Of a stretch of 64,000 nt of DNA, positions 26,070 to 34,198 are shown piece by piece. Source of the DNA: Bowmanella pacifica (GTDB lineage: Bacteria > Pseudomonadota > Gammaproteobacteria > Enterobacterales > Alteromonadaceae); NCBI RefSeq assembly GCF_014645355.1, contig NZ_BMLS01000003.1, positions 542,516 to 606,515 on the forward strand, in the 5' to 3' direction. The translations under genes and the position numbers were made by a program. The notes beneath the pieces are model-generated. The model was not told the DNA's origin and ran no database searches. It was given only the letters and a program-made list of their open reading frames with translations. How positions within the stretch are numbered: the stretch's first letter is position 1; each line of letters begins with the position of its first letter.

Positions 26070-27590
26070 TTATCGGGCATAGTGGGCGGATTGTTCGCCC
26101 GGCAGGGCTGCGCGAATGAACTCACGCAAATCCTGGTTAGAGGCTTTTAAGTCCTCACGTCGCAGATACATCATATGGCCACTGCGATAGCCCTTGAAAC
26201 TCAGGCGCGCTTTCATTTTACCGCTGGGATCCAGATGCCACATGTTGTACTTGGCATCAAAATAATTGGTGGCGCCGTCGTAGTAGCCCGACTGAATCAA
26301 GACTTTCAGATAAGGGTTTTGTGCCATAGCCAGACGTAGATTCTCGCCGGTTTTATTATCGCTGCGATCCCAGGGATGCACAGGCCCGAACATATTGTAT
26401 TTAATGTCGGTTTTATAATTCAGTTCTTCGCGCAGGTAATAGTTAATAGCCGGCGTAAACGAATGCAACCAGGAGGTTAATTCAGCCCAGTAGTCTGGCT
26501 TATCGCCCACCTCTTTTTCATCGATACCCAGGTAACGGCTGTCTAAACGCCCCACAGTCTTACCTTCGTCCCGCAACAGCTCTTTCCAGAAAAATGCCGT
26601 GCTGACATCCAGGTTACTCTGCGCAATCACCTGTGGATTTAAGCCTGAATAACGGGCCATCTGGGCAATAACCGCTTGTTTCTCAGCCGCATCAATAAAG
26701 CTGCCTTTGCTAAGCGCGGGGATCAATTTATTCAGGGTAAAGTCTTCTACCTGAGGCAGCAGCGCATCTAAATCCAGTGCCTGCAACTCTTTATCCAGCT
26801 TGCCATGATGCCAGGCAGTGGCAGCAAAATAGGGCAAACGGTTGGCCGCTTTCACCGGGCCGTCGCGCTCAATACCGATATCTGTGGGCGACACCAAAAT
26901 CACGCCATTTAGGTACATCCACTGGTTATTTTGCAAGGCAAGTGCCAGACCAGACACCCGAGTGGTGCCATAGCTCTCGCCAATCAGGAACTTAGGTGAC
27001 AACCAGCGATTATTGCGGGTGACAAAGGTATTCACCCATTCCGCCAGGTACTTGATATCGGCATTGACGCCAAAGAACTGTTCTTTTTGCTTATCTTTGG
27101 CTGGCATTTTGCCGTCAGCGTCTTTTAATACGCGGCTGTAACCGGTGTTCACCGGATTCACAAACACAATATCCGCCACATCCAGGATCGAATAGGGGTT
27201 AGTGTCGATGCCATAGGGCTGAACCGGATAACCTTCGTCATCAATCTTCAGGATACGCGGGCCGGTGTAAGCAATATGCATCCATACCGACGCGGAACCT
27301 GGGCCACCGTTAAAGGAAATCACCAAGGGCCGGGAAGCCTGATCTTTCACATCGGTACGCTGATAGTAGGTATAAAACAAGGTGGCAACGGCTTTGCCTT
27401 CGTCATCCCACACAGGTTGGGTACCCGTGGTGGCAGAGTATGCAACACGCTGTCCTTCAATCTGGGTTTTATGCTCTGTGACCACCTTGTGGTCCACTTC
27501 TATTTCACGGTTATTGGCCTGTGTCCACTGACTGAATATCAGGGTAATTGCCAATAAAGCCGGCTTGGCTATTTTTCTTGTTGTTAACAT
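26070..27590 (-). CDS. S10 family serine carboxypeptidase-like peptidase
   Basis: A 506-residue secreted alpha/beta-hydrolase peptidase. A signal peptide (about residues 1-25) is followed by the oxyanion-hole region SFNGGPGSASVWMH and the nucleophile S206 in IGESYGTTR. The catalytic aspartate is probably in QSGYYDGATNY and the histidine in YRSGHMMY near the C-terminus. It is likely to act on peptides in the periplasm or outside the cell. It is a stand-alone gene with its own terminator. Confidence 0.9.
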   Translation of the reverse strand: MLTTRKIAKPALLAITLIFSQWTQANNREIEVDHKVVTEHKTQIEGQRVAYSATTGTQPVWDDEGKAVATLFYTYYQRTDVKDQASRPLVISFNGGPGSASVWMHIAYTGPRILKIDDEGYPVQPYGIDTNPYSILDVADIVFVNPVNTGYSRVLKDADGKMPAKDKQKEQFFGVNADIKYLAEWVNTFVTRNNRWLSPKFLIGESYGTTRVSGLALALQNNQWMYLNGVILVSPTDIGIERDGPVKAANRLPYFAATAWHHGKLDKELQALDLDALLPQVEDFTLNKLIPALSKGSFIDAAEKQAVIAQMARYSGLNPQVIAQSNLDVSTAFFWKELLRDEGKTVGRLDSRYLGIDEKEVGDKPDYWAELTSWLHSFTPAINYYLREELNYKTDIKYNMFGPVHPWDRSDNKTGENLRLAMAQNPYLKVLIQSGYYDGATNYFDAKYNMWHLDPSGKMKARLSFKGYRSGHMMYLRREDLKASNQDLREFIRAALPGEQSAHYAR

Positions 27591-27635
27591 AATTTTTCAC
27601 ATAGCAGTTTGGTAGGGCTTATCACCCCAGTAAAA

Positions 27636-27667
27636 GCAGGTGAAGATGCCGCACACCTGCCGGATAA
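27636..27667 (-). terminator. Probable terminator of the MoxR/vWA/RDD operon
   Basis: Stem GCAGGTG / CACCTGC with an 11-base loop, followed on the minus strand by TTTTACT, about 110 bases after the last gene of the operon. Confidence 0.55.
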
Positions 27668-27768
27668 CATTATCCTAACAAGTGCTGCGGCCCCTGTCGG
27701 CCGCATTGGCCGCAATCTCTATACGGTCTGTCTATCATTTAAGAATATGCTTCACTCAGATCCAGAGG

Positions 27769-28557
27769 TTAATAATCTACCATTTCCGGCATTTTCATCT
27801 GCTGATAACCTTCGGGAATCGCAAAAACACCCTTTGGGGCAGCCTTTTGTGCAAAACTCAAGGTGCTGACCTCAATTTCGCCGTCTTCATAATCCTTGAT
27901 TTGCACTGGCACTTGTTTTTTGCCCAACAAATGCTGGTTAAGCATCATCTCGTCGTTGTCACCCATTTGGCTGGCAAACTCACTCATTCTGTCCAAAAAG
28001 CCGATTAAGGTAGCAAAATCCTCTTCGGCCATATCCACATCCTTAACGCTGACCACACAGGCTTCGCTAAGCAGCTCATCGCCGCGGTTAAGGTTTATCC
28101 ATTTGCAGTTGTAGCCGTTAATTTTGTCGGACTTACCGGTTTCTTTAATGCTGACTTTCTCTTTTGATTGACCACCTGGCATCAGACCGCCCATCATTTC
28201 ACGCATCTGCGCTTTTTCTTCCTCGCTCATGCCTTGCATCTGCTGTTCCATCATGCTTTGCATTTGCTGCTGCATCTGGCCCAGGCCCTCTGCCATTTTC
28301 TGCATTTGCTCGGCATCGACATGCACATACTGCTGATCATCATGATTAAGGGCGATGGCGAGGTTTTTCTTAGTATCAAAGATAAAATCAGTTTGCCCCC
28401 GAGCGTTAACCGCCGCCGTTTTGCCAGAAGCCACATAAATCTTTGAGGTTTCGCTGCCGTCCACATCCTGACTGACGACGGTAATGAGACTATCGGCATT
28501 AACACCCAGACTAAGAGTGCTCAGTACCGCCAGAGCAACAAGAGATTTGGCTTTCAT
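27769..28557 (-). CDS. Secreted hypothetical protein, DUF4412-like
   Basis: A 262-residue protein. The ATG at 28557 gives a signal peptide (MKAKSLVALAVLSTLSLGVNA) and is preceded by AAGGA. A longer frame from 28638 overlaps the RDD gene and lacks a signal. The middle is rich in methionine and glutamine (QMQQQMQSMMEQQMQ, about residues 95-125), and a single C-x-C-like pair (YNCKW, EACVV) may form a disulphide. The fold resembles DUF4412-type periplasmic proteins, low certainty. It closes the four-gene MoxR operon. Confidence 0.75.
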   Translation of the reverse strand: MKAKSLVALAVLSTLSLGVNADSLITVVSQDVDGSETSKIYVASGKTAAVNARGQTDFIFDTKKNLAIALNHDDQQYVHVDAEQMQKMAEGLGQMQQQMQSMMEQQMQGMSEEEKAQMREMMGGLMPGGQSKEKVSIKETGKSDKINGYNCKWINLNRGDELLSEACVVSVKDVDMAEEDFATLIGFLDRMSEFASQMGDNDEMMLNQHLLGKKQVPVQIKDYEDGEIEVSTLSFAQKAAPKGVFAIPEGYQQMKMPEMVDY

Positions 28558-28588
28558 CGTTATCTTCCTTTTTAGATAGTGGCAGCGC

Positions 28589-29722
28589 TTAATTCGATGC
28601 CTGTGTTTGATGTTCCAGCGTAGCAACCTGCTGCTCACTCAACACCACTTTGGGTTTGCGTAAATCAATAACCAGGGTTTCTGATATCTTATCCTGAATT
28701 GCCTGACGATTGGCATCCCAATATATTTGCAAAAAGCCTAACAGGCCAGTGGCAACACCGGCACCATAGCCACCGTAGCGACCAAAGCTCTCCCACAAAT
28801 TCAAACCGTTACCATCCAGCTTAATCACCCTTATACCCAATAGCTTTTTGGCCGGTGTTTGGCCTTGCCACCAGGCGGTAAAAACTGAAAAGTAAAATGC
28901 CGCCCAACCAAAGCCCAGCCCCAGGTCTTCTGCCAGCCCTTTTACCCAGTTAACCACACTGTAATCTGTGCTTGATTTATCAATGCTGGGTATTTCTTGG
29001 CTGGGAGTGGTCTCTTCCTTTGCTTCTGACTTGGTATCGGCAGTTTGTGGCTTGTCTGTGGCAACGGGCTGAGGATTTTTTTGGTCGTACAACGCCAACA
29101 AGTCTGCTTCTAACTGCGCGCGCGCCGACTTATCCAAAATGTCGGATGTTGCCTGAGAAAATTCGCTAAGCAGTTTTTTAGCCGTTTCCGGCGACAGTTC
29201 AGCATCTACCAAATCATCCACCAGGGACTCCCCTGCCGTTTGCCAACAAGTGAGCGCCGGTTTACACACCCCCGCAGCAACATCGTCTTTAAGGCTAGCT
29301 ATACCTGTGAGATGTTTGGTACTCAGGGCCAGCAGCACCAAACTCTCGGTGGCAGTGTAGTTGGTTACCTCTGCATCATCGCTGTAGTTGTCGTCCGGTG
29401 ACAAGGCTTCAAACAACCCGGTGGCAAATATAAACAGCATAAACAGTGATGCAATTCTCAGGGCCAGGTTGCTACGGCGTTTTTCCGGGCTGCGGGCATG
29501 TAAACGACTGCTGGCATGCCAGAACATCCAACAGAATAGCGCTGCCAGGATCAAACTGTTCACTGTTGCCAGCATGGCAACTAATAAGAGATCCAACAGC
29601 AACGCAATCCCGCGCCTGATGGGGCCCGCGAGCGGCGTACCCAGCAATTCATCCGCCACTTTAAAAGCATAAGGGGTGATAATTTCACGGGTTTCCTGTT
29701 GAGTCATAGCTTGAGAAGGCAT
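28589..29722 (-). CDS. RDD-family membrane protein
   Basis: A 377-residue protein. An N-terminal membrane domain (helices about 25-60 and 80-105) and a C-terminal RDD domain with two helices surround a soluble linker rich in E, T and S (about 225-275). The RDD signature is visible in GPIRRGIALLLDLLLV and in KKLLGIRVIKLDGNGL. The ATG at 29722 is chosen because it shares its A with the stop of the vWA gene (TAATG), which shows coupling. Likely a membrane partner of the MoxR/vWA chaperone-like pair. Function unknown. Confidence 0.82.
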   Translation of the reverse strand: MPSQAMTQQETREIITPYAFKVADELLGTPLAGPIRRGIALLLDLLLVAMLATVNSLILAALFCWMFWHASSRLHARSPEKRRSNLALRIASLFMLFIFATGLFEALSPDDNYSDDAEVTNYTATESLVLLALSTKHLTGIASLKDDVAAGVCKPALTCWQTAGESLVDDLVDAELSPETAKKLLSEFSQATSDILDKSARAQLEADLLALYDQKNPQPVATDKPQTADTKSEAKEETTPSQEIPSIDKSSTDYSVVNWVKGLAEDLGLGFGWAAFYFSVFTAWWQGQTPAKKLLGIRVIKLDGNGLNLWESFGRYGGYGAGVATGLLGFLQIYWDANRQAIQDKISETLVIDLRKPKVVLSEQQVATLEHQTQASN

Positions 29723-30897
29723 TATTGTTTTTCCTGTAATTTTTTTATGGCCTGCGTTACGCCTTCCAGCGTCATGGGATAAAAGCGCTCCCCCATTATC
29801 TTCTGTATCACGCCGATAGACGCATAATAATGCCAGTAACTTTGAGGCTGGGGACAGAGCCAAACACTGTGTTTAAAGTACCCCAGCAGCCGCTGCATCC
29901 AGGTGGCACCAGGCTCTTCGTTCCAGTGCTCGACACTGCCGCCAGGATAGGTAATTTCATAAGGCCCCATAGTGGCGTCACCGACAAAAATCACCTTATA
30001 GTCAGCGGCGTATTTGTGAATGATGTCCCACACAGGTAAACGCTCATGACGGCGGCCATTATCCTGCCACACTCCTTCGTAGATACAGTTATGAAAATAA
30101 AAATATTCCAGATGCTTAAATTCGCTTCTGACCGCTGAAAAAAGCTGCTCACATAACTGGATGTACTCGTCCATAGAGCCACCCACATCAAAAAACATCA
30201 GCAGCTTAACACTGTTATGCCGAAGCGGCTGCATATGCAAGTCGAGCATGCCGGCATTTCTGGCGGTGCCGGTTATGGTCTGAGGCAAGTCCAGCTCTTC
30301 ACTGGCGCCGGTTCGGGCAAATTGGCGCAGCTTTCGAAGCGCGACTTTGAGGTTACGGGTGCCCAACTCCACATCGTTGGCCAGATTGCGAAACTCACGC
30401 TTATCCCACACTTTGGCAGCACTGAACTGGCGATTGCCGTCCTGGCCAATGCGCACGCCTTCAGGGTTATAGCCATAGGCACCAAAGGGCGAAGTACCGC
30501 CAGTGCCTATCCATTTGTTGCCCCCCTGATGACGCTTTTGTTGTTCTTTTAAACGTTCACGCAGGGTCTCCATCAGCTTTTCCAGACCGCCCAAGGCGTG
30601 AATACGGCGTTTTTCCTCTTCGCTGAAGTGCCGGTCTAATTCCCTACGCAGCCAGTCTTGTGGAACTTCAGCGAACAAATCCAGGCTTTGTACGCCATCA
30701 AAATAATCAGCAAAGGCCTGATCAAATTTGTCGTATTGGCTTTCGTCTTTGACCAAGATGGTGCGGGCCAAATAATAAAAGCCCTGCATATCGGCAAACA
30801 CCAAACCGGCTTTTAACGCTCCCAATAAATCCAGCAGCTCACGCAGACTTACTGCCAGGCCATAGGCGCGCAGACGAAAGAAGAAGGCAATCAGCAT
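29722..30897 (-). CDS. vWA-domain protein, CoxE-like
   Basis: A 391-residue cytoplasmic protein. The C-terminal half is a von Willebrand A domain with a variant MIDAS sequence DVGGSMD in place of DxSxS. The N-terminal helical part contains a charged segment, and a middle GTGGTSPFGAYGYNP stretch resembles the CoxE/YehP group. These proteins act with MoxR ATPases in metal insertion or complex assembly. The start overlaps the MoxR stop (TGATG) and its stop overlaps the RDD start. Confidence 0.87.
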   Translation of the reverse strand: MLIAFFFRLRAYGLAVSLRELLDLLGALKAGLVFADMQGFYYLARTILVKDESQYDKFDQAFADYFDGVQSLDLFAEVPQDWLRRELDRHFSEEEKRRIHALGGLEKLMETLRERLKEQQKRHQGGNKWIGTGGTSPFGAYGYNPEGVRIGQDGNRQFSAAKVWDKREFRNLANDVELGTRNLKVALRKLRQFARTGASEELDLPQTITGTARNAGMLDLHMQPLRHNSVKLLMFFDVGGSMDEYIQLCEQLFSAVRSEFKHLEYFYFHNCIYEGVWQDNGRRHERLPVWDIIHKYAADYKVIFVGDATMGPYEITYPGGSVEHWNEEPGATWMQRLLGYFKHSVWLCPQPQSYWHYYASIGVIQKIMGERFYPMTLEGVTQAIKKLQEKQ

Positions 30898-31733
30898 CAG
30901 CGTTTGGCCATAAAGGCCAGTTTTTCAAACAGGTGAATGTCCTGCTCATTTTTCAAAAGCGCCCCATAAAGTGGCGGAATACTGTGCTTGGCATCTTTAC
31001 TTTGCAGCGCCTCAGGCGGAATGTCTTCGGCCACCAGTAACTTCAGCCAGTCGATAAGCTCGGAGGTGGAGGGCTTCTTCTTAAGGCCCGGCATATCGCG
31101 CAGGTTAAAAAAGGAATCCAGCGCTTGATTCAGCAGCTGCTGTTTTAATTTGGGAAAATGCACTTCGACGATACTGCGCATTTCGTCAGGCTCAGGAAAG
31201 CGAATGTAATGGAAAAAACAGCGGCGTAAAAAAGCGTCGGGCAGCTCTTTTTCATTGTTAGAGGTAATAATCACCACCGGGCGCTGCTGAGCTTTAATGG
31301 TCTGACGGGTTTCGTACACATGAAACTCCATACGGTCCAGCTCCAGCAACAGGTCGTTGGGAAATTCGATATCGGCTTTGTCGATTTCATCAATCAACAG
31401 CACGGGGCGTTTGGGGGCTTCAAAGGCCTGCCATAATTTACCTTTAACAATATAGTTGCTGATGTCCTGCACCTTGGCGTCGCCAAGCTGTGAGTCGCGC
31501 AGCCTGGATACTGCGTCATACTCATACAAGCCTTGCTGGGCTTTAGTGGTAGATTTGATATGCCAGGCATAAAGCTCAGTATCCAGGCTTTTGGCTACCT
31601 CTTCAGCCAGCAGGGTTTTACCCGTACCGGGTTCTCCTTTAATCAGCAAGGGGCGCTGCAAACTGATGGCAGCATTGACGGCCAACTGCAATTCCTGGCT
31701 GGCAATATAGTTATCGGTACCGGTAAAGGACAT
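30897..31733 (-). CDS. MoxR-like AAA+ ATPase
   Basis: A 278-residue ATPase. Walker A is GEPGTGKTLLAEE, Walker B is VLLIDEIDKAD, sensor 1 lies in VIITSNNEKELPDAFLRRC with the arginine finger, and a C-terminal lid follows. MoxR ATPases remodel or activate partner proteins together with vWA proteins. It is the first gene of a tightly coupled operon (MoxR, vWA, RDD, secreted protein), divergent from cysK. Confidence 0.92.
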   Translation of the reverse strand: MSFTGTDNYIASQELQLAVNAAISLQRPLLIKGEPGTGKTLLAEEVAKSLDTELYAWHIKSTTKAQQGLYEYDAVSRLRDSQLGDAKVQDISNYIVKGKLWQAFEAPKRPVLLIDEIDKADIEFPNDLLLELDRMEFHVYETRQTIKAQQRPVVIITSNNEKELPDAFLRRCFFHYIRFPEPDEMRSIVEVHFPKLKQQLLNQALDSFFNLRDMPGLKKKPSTSELIDWLKLLVAEDIPPEALQSKDAKHSIPPLYGALLKNEQDIHLFEKLAFMAKR

Positions 31734-31747
31734 AGACTACTCTAATG

Positions 31748-31765
31748 ATTGTGATGATTCACAAT
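31748..31765. promoter_or_regulatory. Palindrome in the moxR/cysK divergent region
   Basis: ATTGTGA-TGAT-TCACAAT has perfect 7-bp arms and lies 15 bases before the moxR start. It resembles a CRP site but has a 4-base rather than 6-base spacer, so the regulator is unknown. Confidence 0.4.
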
Positions 31766-31950
31766 ATCATATAGCGAAAAAGCAGTTTGTTTTTAGTCTA
31801 AGAGCCTTAATCTATTACACATTCCCCTAAACTGGGGACAAAATTTTAGTCCGGCGCCAGGACTTGCTGACTTTTTGAGTATGGATTTTGTTCAAATCCA
31901 GCTTTCTGGTCACAAGACTCCGGGCGGCGGCCGTTACGCAAGGAATCACC

Positions 31951-32916
31951 ATGCAAGTATTTAAAGATAATTCTGAGTCCATTGGTAATACCCCACTGGT
32001 TAAACTAAACCGGGTAACGGGTGGCAACGTATATGCTAAAGTCGAAGCCCGTAACCCCAGCTTCAGTGTTAAGTGCCGTATCGGTGCCAATATGGTTTGG
32101 GACGCCGAAAAAAGCGGTGTGCTGACCAAAGATAAAGAGCTGGTTGAACCTACCAGTGGCAACACAGGTATCGCTCTGGCCTTTGTGGCCGCCTCCCGTG
32201 GCTACAAGCTAACCCTGACGATGCCAAGCACCATGAGTCTGGAGCGTCGTAAACTGTTAAAAGCCTTAGGTGCCAACTTAGTCTTAACCGAAGGCCCCAA
32301 AGGCATGAAAGGTGCCATTGTCAAGGCCCAGGAAATTGTTGACTCCGATCCGTCGAAATACGTGATGCTGCAGCAATTTGATAACCCGGCTAACCCTGAG
32401 ATCCATGAAAAGACCACAGGTCCCGAAATCTGGGAAGCCACTGACGGCAAGGTAGATATCTTTGTTGCCGGTGTAGGTACGGGTGGCACGCTTACCGGCG
32501 TTAGCCGTTACCTGAAAAATACCCAAGGCAAAGCGGTGCTGTCTGTAGCAGTGGAGCCCAGCGACTCTCCCGTTATCACTCAAGCCAAAGCCGGTCAGGA
32601 GCTAACCCCTGGTCCACATAAAATCCAGGGCATCGGTGCCGGCTTTATTCCCGGCAACCTGGATTTAGATCTGGTAGATGTGGTTGAACAGGTCGGCAAC
32701 GATGAAGCCATGGAAATGGCCCATCGCTTGATGCGCGAGGAAGGTATTCTGGCCGGTATTTCTTCCGGTGCAGCCGTGGTAGCGGCTAAGCGTCTGGCCG
32801 AAAAGCCGGAAAATGCCGACAAAACCATCGTAGTTATTCTGCCAAGCTCAGCCGAGCGTTATCTGTCCAGCCCGCTGTTTGCTGGTGCCTTCAGCGACGC
32901 CGAGCTGGAACAGTAA
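31951..32916 (+). CDS. cysK: Cysteine synthase A
   Basis: O-acetylserine sulfhydrylase making L-cysteine from O-acetylserine and sulfide, 321 residues. The ATG at 31951 has AAGGA in front and gives the usual start [16 protein letters not shown]. The 21 additional residues of the longer frame are not conserved. K41 (FSVKCRIG) binds [11 protein letters not shown] contacts the substrate, GTGGTLTG binds phosphate and GAGFIPGN is also present, all as in CysK rather than CysM. It has its own terminator. Confidence 0.96.
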   Translation: MQVFKDNSESIGNTPLVKLNRVTGGNVYAKVEARNPSFSVKCRIGANMVWDAEKSGVLTKDKELVEPTSGNTGIALAFVAASRGYKLTLTMPSTMSLERRKLLKALGANLVLTEGPKGMKGAIVKAQEIVDSDPSKYVMLQQFDNPANPEIHEKTTGPEIWEATDGKVDIFVAGVGTGGTLTGVSRYLKNTQGKAVLSVAVEPSDSPVITQAKAGQELTPGPHKIQGIGAGFIPGNLDLDLVDVVEQVGNDEAMEMAHRLMREEGILAGISSGAAVVAAKRLAEKPENADKTIVVILPSSAERYLSSPLFAGAFSDAELEQ

Positions 32917-32935
32917 TCACCGAAAGGTAACCCTA

Positions 32936-32962
32936 AAAAGCGCTCAACTGAGCGCTTTTTTT
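32936..32962 (+). terminator. Rho-independent terminator of cysK
   Basis: AAAAAGCGCTCA-AC-TGAGCGCTTTTTTT, 20 bases after the stop codon. Confidence 0.92.
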
Positions 32963-33067
32963 AATTGGGTATCAAGCTGTAAGTTAAGGTTAAGCAACAC
33001 AGACTTTACTTTTTACAGGCAAGCTTGCAGACTCAGGCTGTTCATTACAGCTATACACGGGAATAAG

Positions 33068-33529
33068 ATGTTAAGAGCCCTGTTAACCAGCGCTTTGCTG
33101 GCCGGTCTGGTGTTACTAAGCGGTTGCAGCGAAGGGAAAAAATCTGACGGTGTCGGCCGTTACGGCATGCTCGCTCAGGGCACCCCCGAATACGCTGCCA
33201 TTGAGTTTTTTGATCACCTCTACCATGACGGGAATATTCAGGAAACACTTAAACTCAGTTCCCCTAAAATGGCACGACTGCTGAAAAACTATAAAACCAG
33301 CCGTAACTTCCAGCGCCATGTTATGAACCTGACCTACCAGGAAGTGGAAATGATGGTGGACTCCGGCAACAACAAGATGCGTTCGGAATACTCAGATAAA
33401 GCCTCGGTAGTCATCTTCTTTACCGGCACCGATCACGGTGAAAAGAAAGAAGATTTACGCACCGTCAACTTGCTGAAAATCAGCGGTGACTGGCGGGTTG
33501 ACGAAATCGAAGTGGACAAATTTATGTAA
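33068..33529 (+). CDS. Predicted lipoprotein
   Basis: A 153-residue protein with a lipoprotein signal (MLRALLTSALLAGLVLLSGC, cysteine at residue 20). The ATG at 33068 is taken as the start because it begins the signal, while the longer frame reads through the cysK terminator. The mature part (EYAAIEFFDHLYHDGNIQET, ISGDWRVDEIEV) resembles the NTF2-like/DUF4878-type lumazine-binding fold, low certainty. It ends in a GC-rich hairpin. Confidence 0.8.
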   Translation: MLRALLTSALLAGLVLLSGCSEGKKSDGVGRYGMLAQGTPEYAAIEFFDHLYHDGNIQETLKLSSPKMARLLKNYKTSRNFQRHVMNLTYQEVEMMVDSGNNKMRSEYSDKASVVIFFTGTDHGEKKEDLRTVNLLKISGDWRVDEIEVDKFM

Positions 33530-33548
33530 GGGGCCTTATGGCCCCTTT
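33530..33548 (+). terminator. Hairpin terminator of the lipoprotein gene
   Basis: GGGGCC-TTAT-GGCCCC followed by TTTCTCT, directly at the stop codon. Confidence 0.75.
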
Positions 33549-33567
33549 CTCTCAACATCAAGCCGGT

Positions 33568-33893
33568 TTATCGTGGAACATAAAAAAACACCGCCCCCAT
33601 CAGACACATGTCTGCCCACAGATAGTCAGCTCCAGTGGCTCCTTTAAGTGAAGCACCGCAAAGGGAACAAACAGGCTTAAGGTAATCACCTCCTGAATAA
33701 TCTTTAGCTGTCCCACGGACAATACCGTATAGCCAAGATTGGCCGGCACCTGCAACAGATATTCAAATAAGGCGATACCCCAACATACCAGTGCGGCAAT
33801 TAGCCAGGGCTTGCTGCTCATCCCTTTAAAATGACCATCGCAGGTTACAAACAGATTGCAGCGTATCAGCAGTACACAAATAACAACCGGGTT
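33568..33893 (-). pseudogene. DUF486 (DMT-type) membrane protein gene, frameshifted
   Basis: The intact core frame (33821-33635) encodes MSSKPWLIAALVCWGIALFE and LSVGQLKIIQEVITLSLFVP, typical of the 110-120-residue DUF486 family. After EPLEL near 33635 a one-base shift gives DYLWADMCLMGAVFFYVP and a stop at 33568, the expected family C-terminus. Upstream of the ATG the same frame continues without a start as CNLFVTCDGHFKG, which resembles the missing first helix. The gene is therefore broken at both ends, unless the shift is a sequencing error. Confidence 0.7.
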
Positions 33894-34198
33894 TTACATA
33901 AACAAGGTAGGTAAACACGCAGACGCCTATTCTGCGCTCGCCCTCTGCTTTCGCCAATCACCCTGCGGCGGTATTTTTTCTTTGAAAGCAGAATGCCGTA
34001 TCACAGCAATACTAATGCCTATCAACACATTTACCTTCACAAACTTGGTGTAATCCAAAAAACTCTTGCTAGGCAAAGGGTTACAAACATGTTACAAAAC
34101 AGCCGCATACGACAACCACATGTTTAACATTCAAATATGGCGATTCACCAACAAAAGAGTCGCGGCAAATGACGGTTCAATAGTATTTAGGATAAGAA
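33894..34198. other. Non-coding stretch before the DUF262-HNH gene
   Basis: About 305 bases with no recognisable gene, RNA or clear promoter. Base composition changes from mixed to AT-rich towards the right. It may be the left junction of an inserted segment, but no terminal repeats were found. Confidence 0.4.

Noticed and set aside
31748..31765. CRP binding site
   Set aside because: The arms resemble CRP half-sites but the spacer is four bases rather than six, so only an unknown palindrome is reported.
33894..34198. Hidden partner gene upstream of the DUF262-HNH gene
   Set aside because: Only short frames without start signals or similarity are present, so no antitoxin or partner can be supported.
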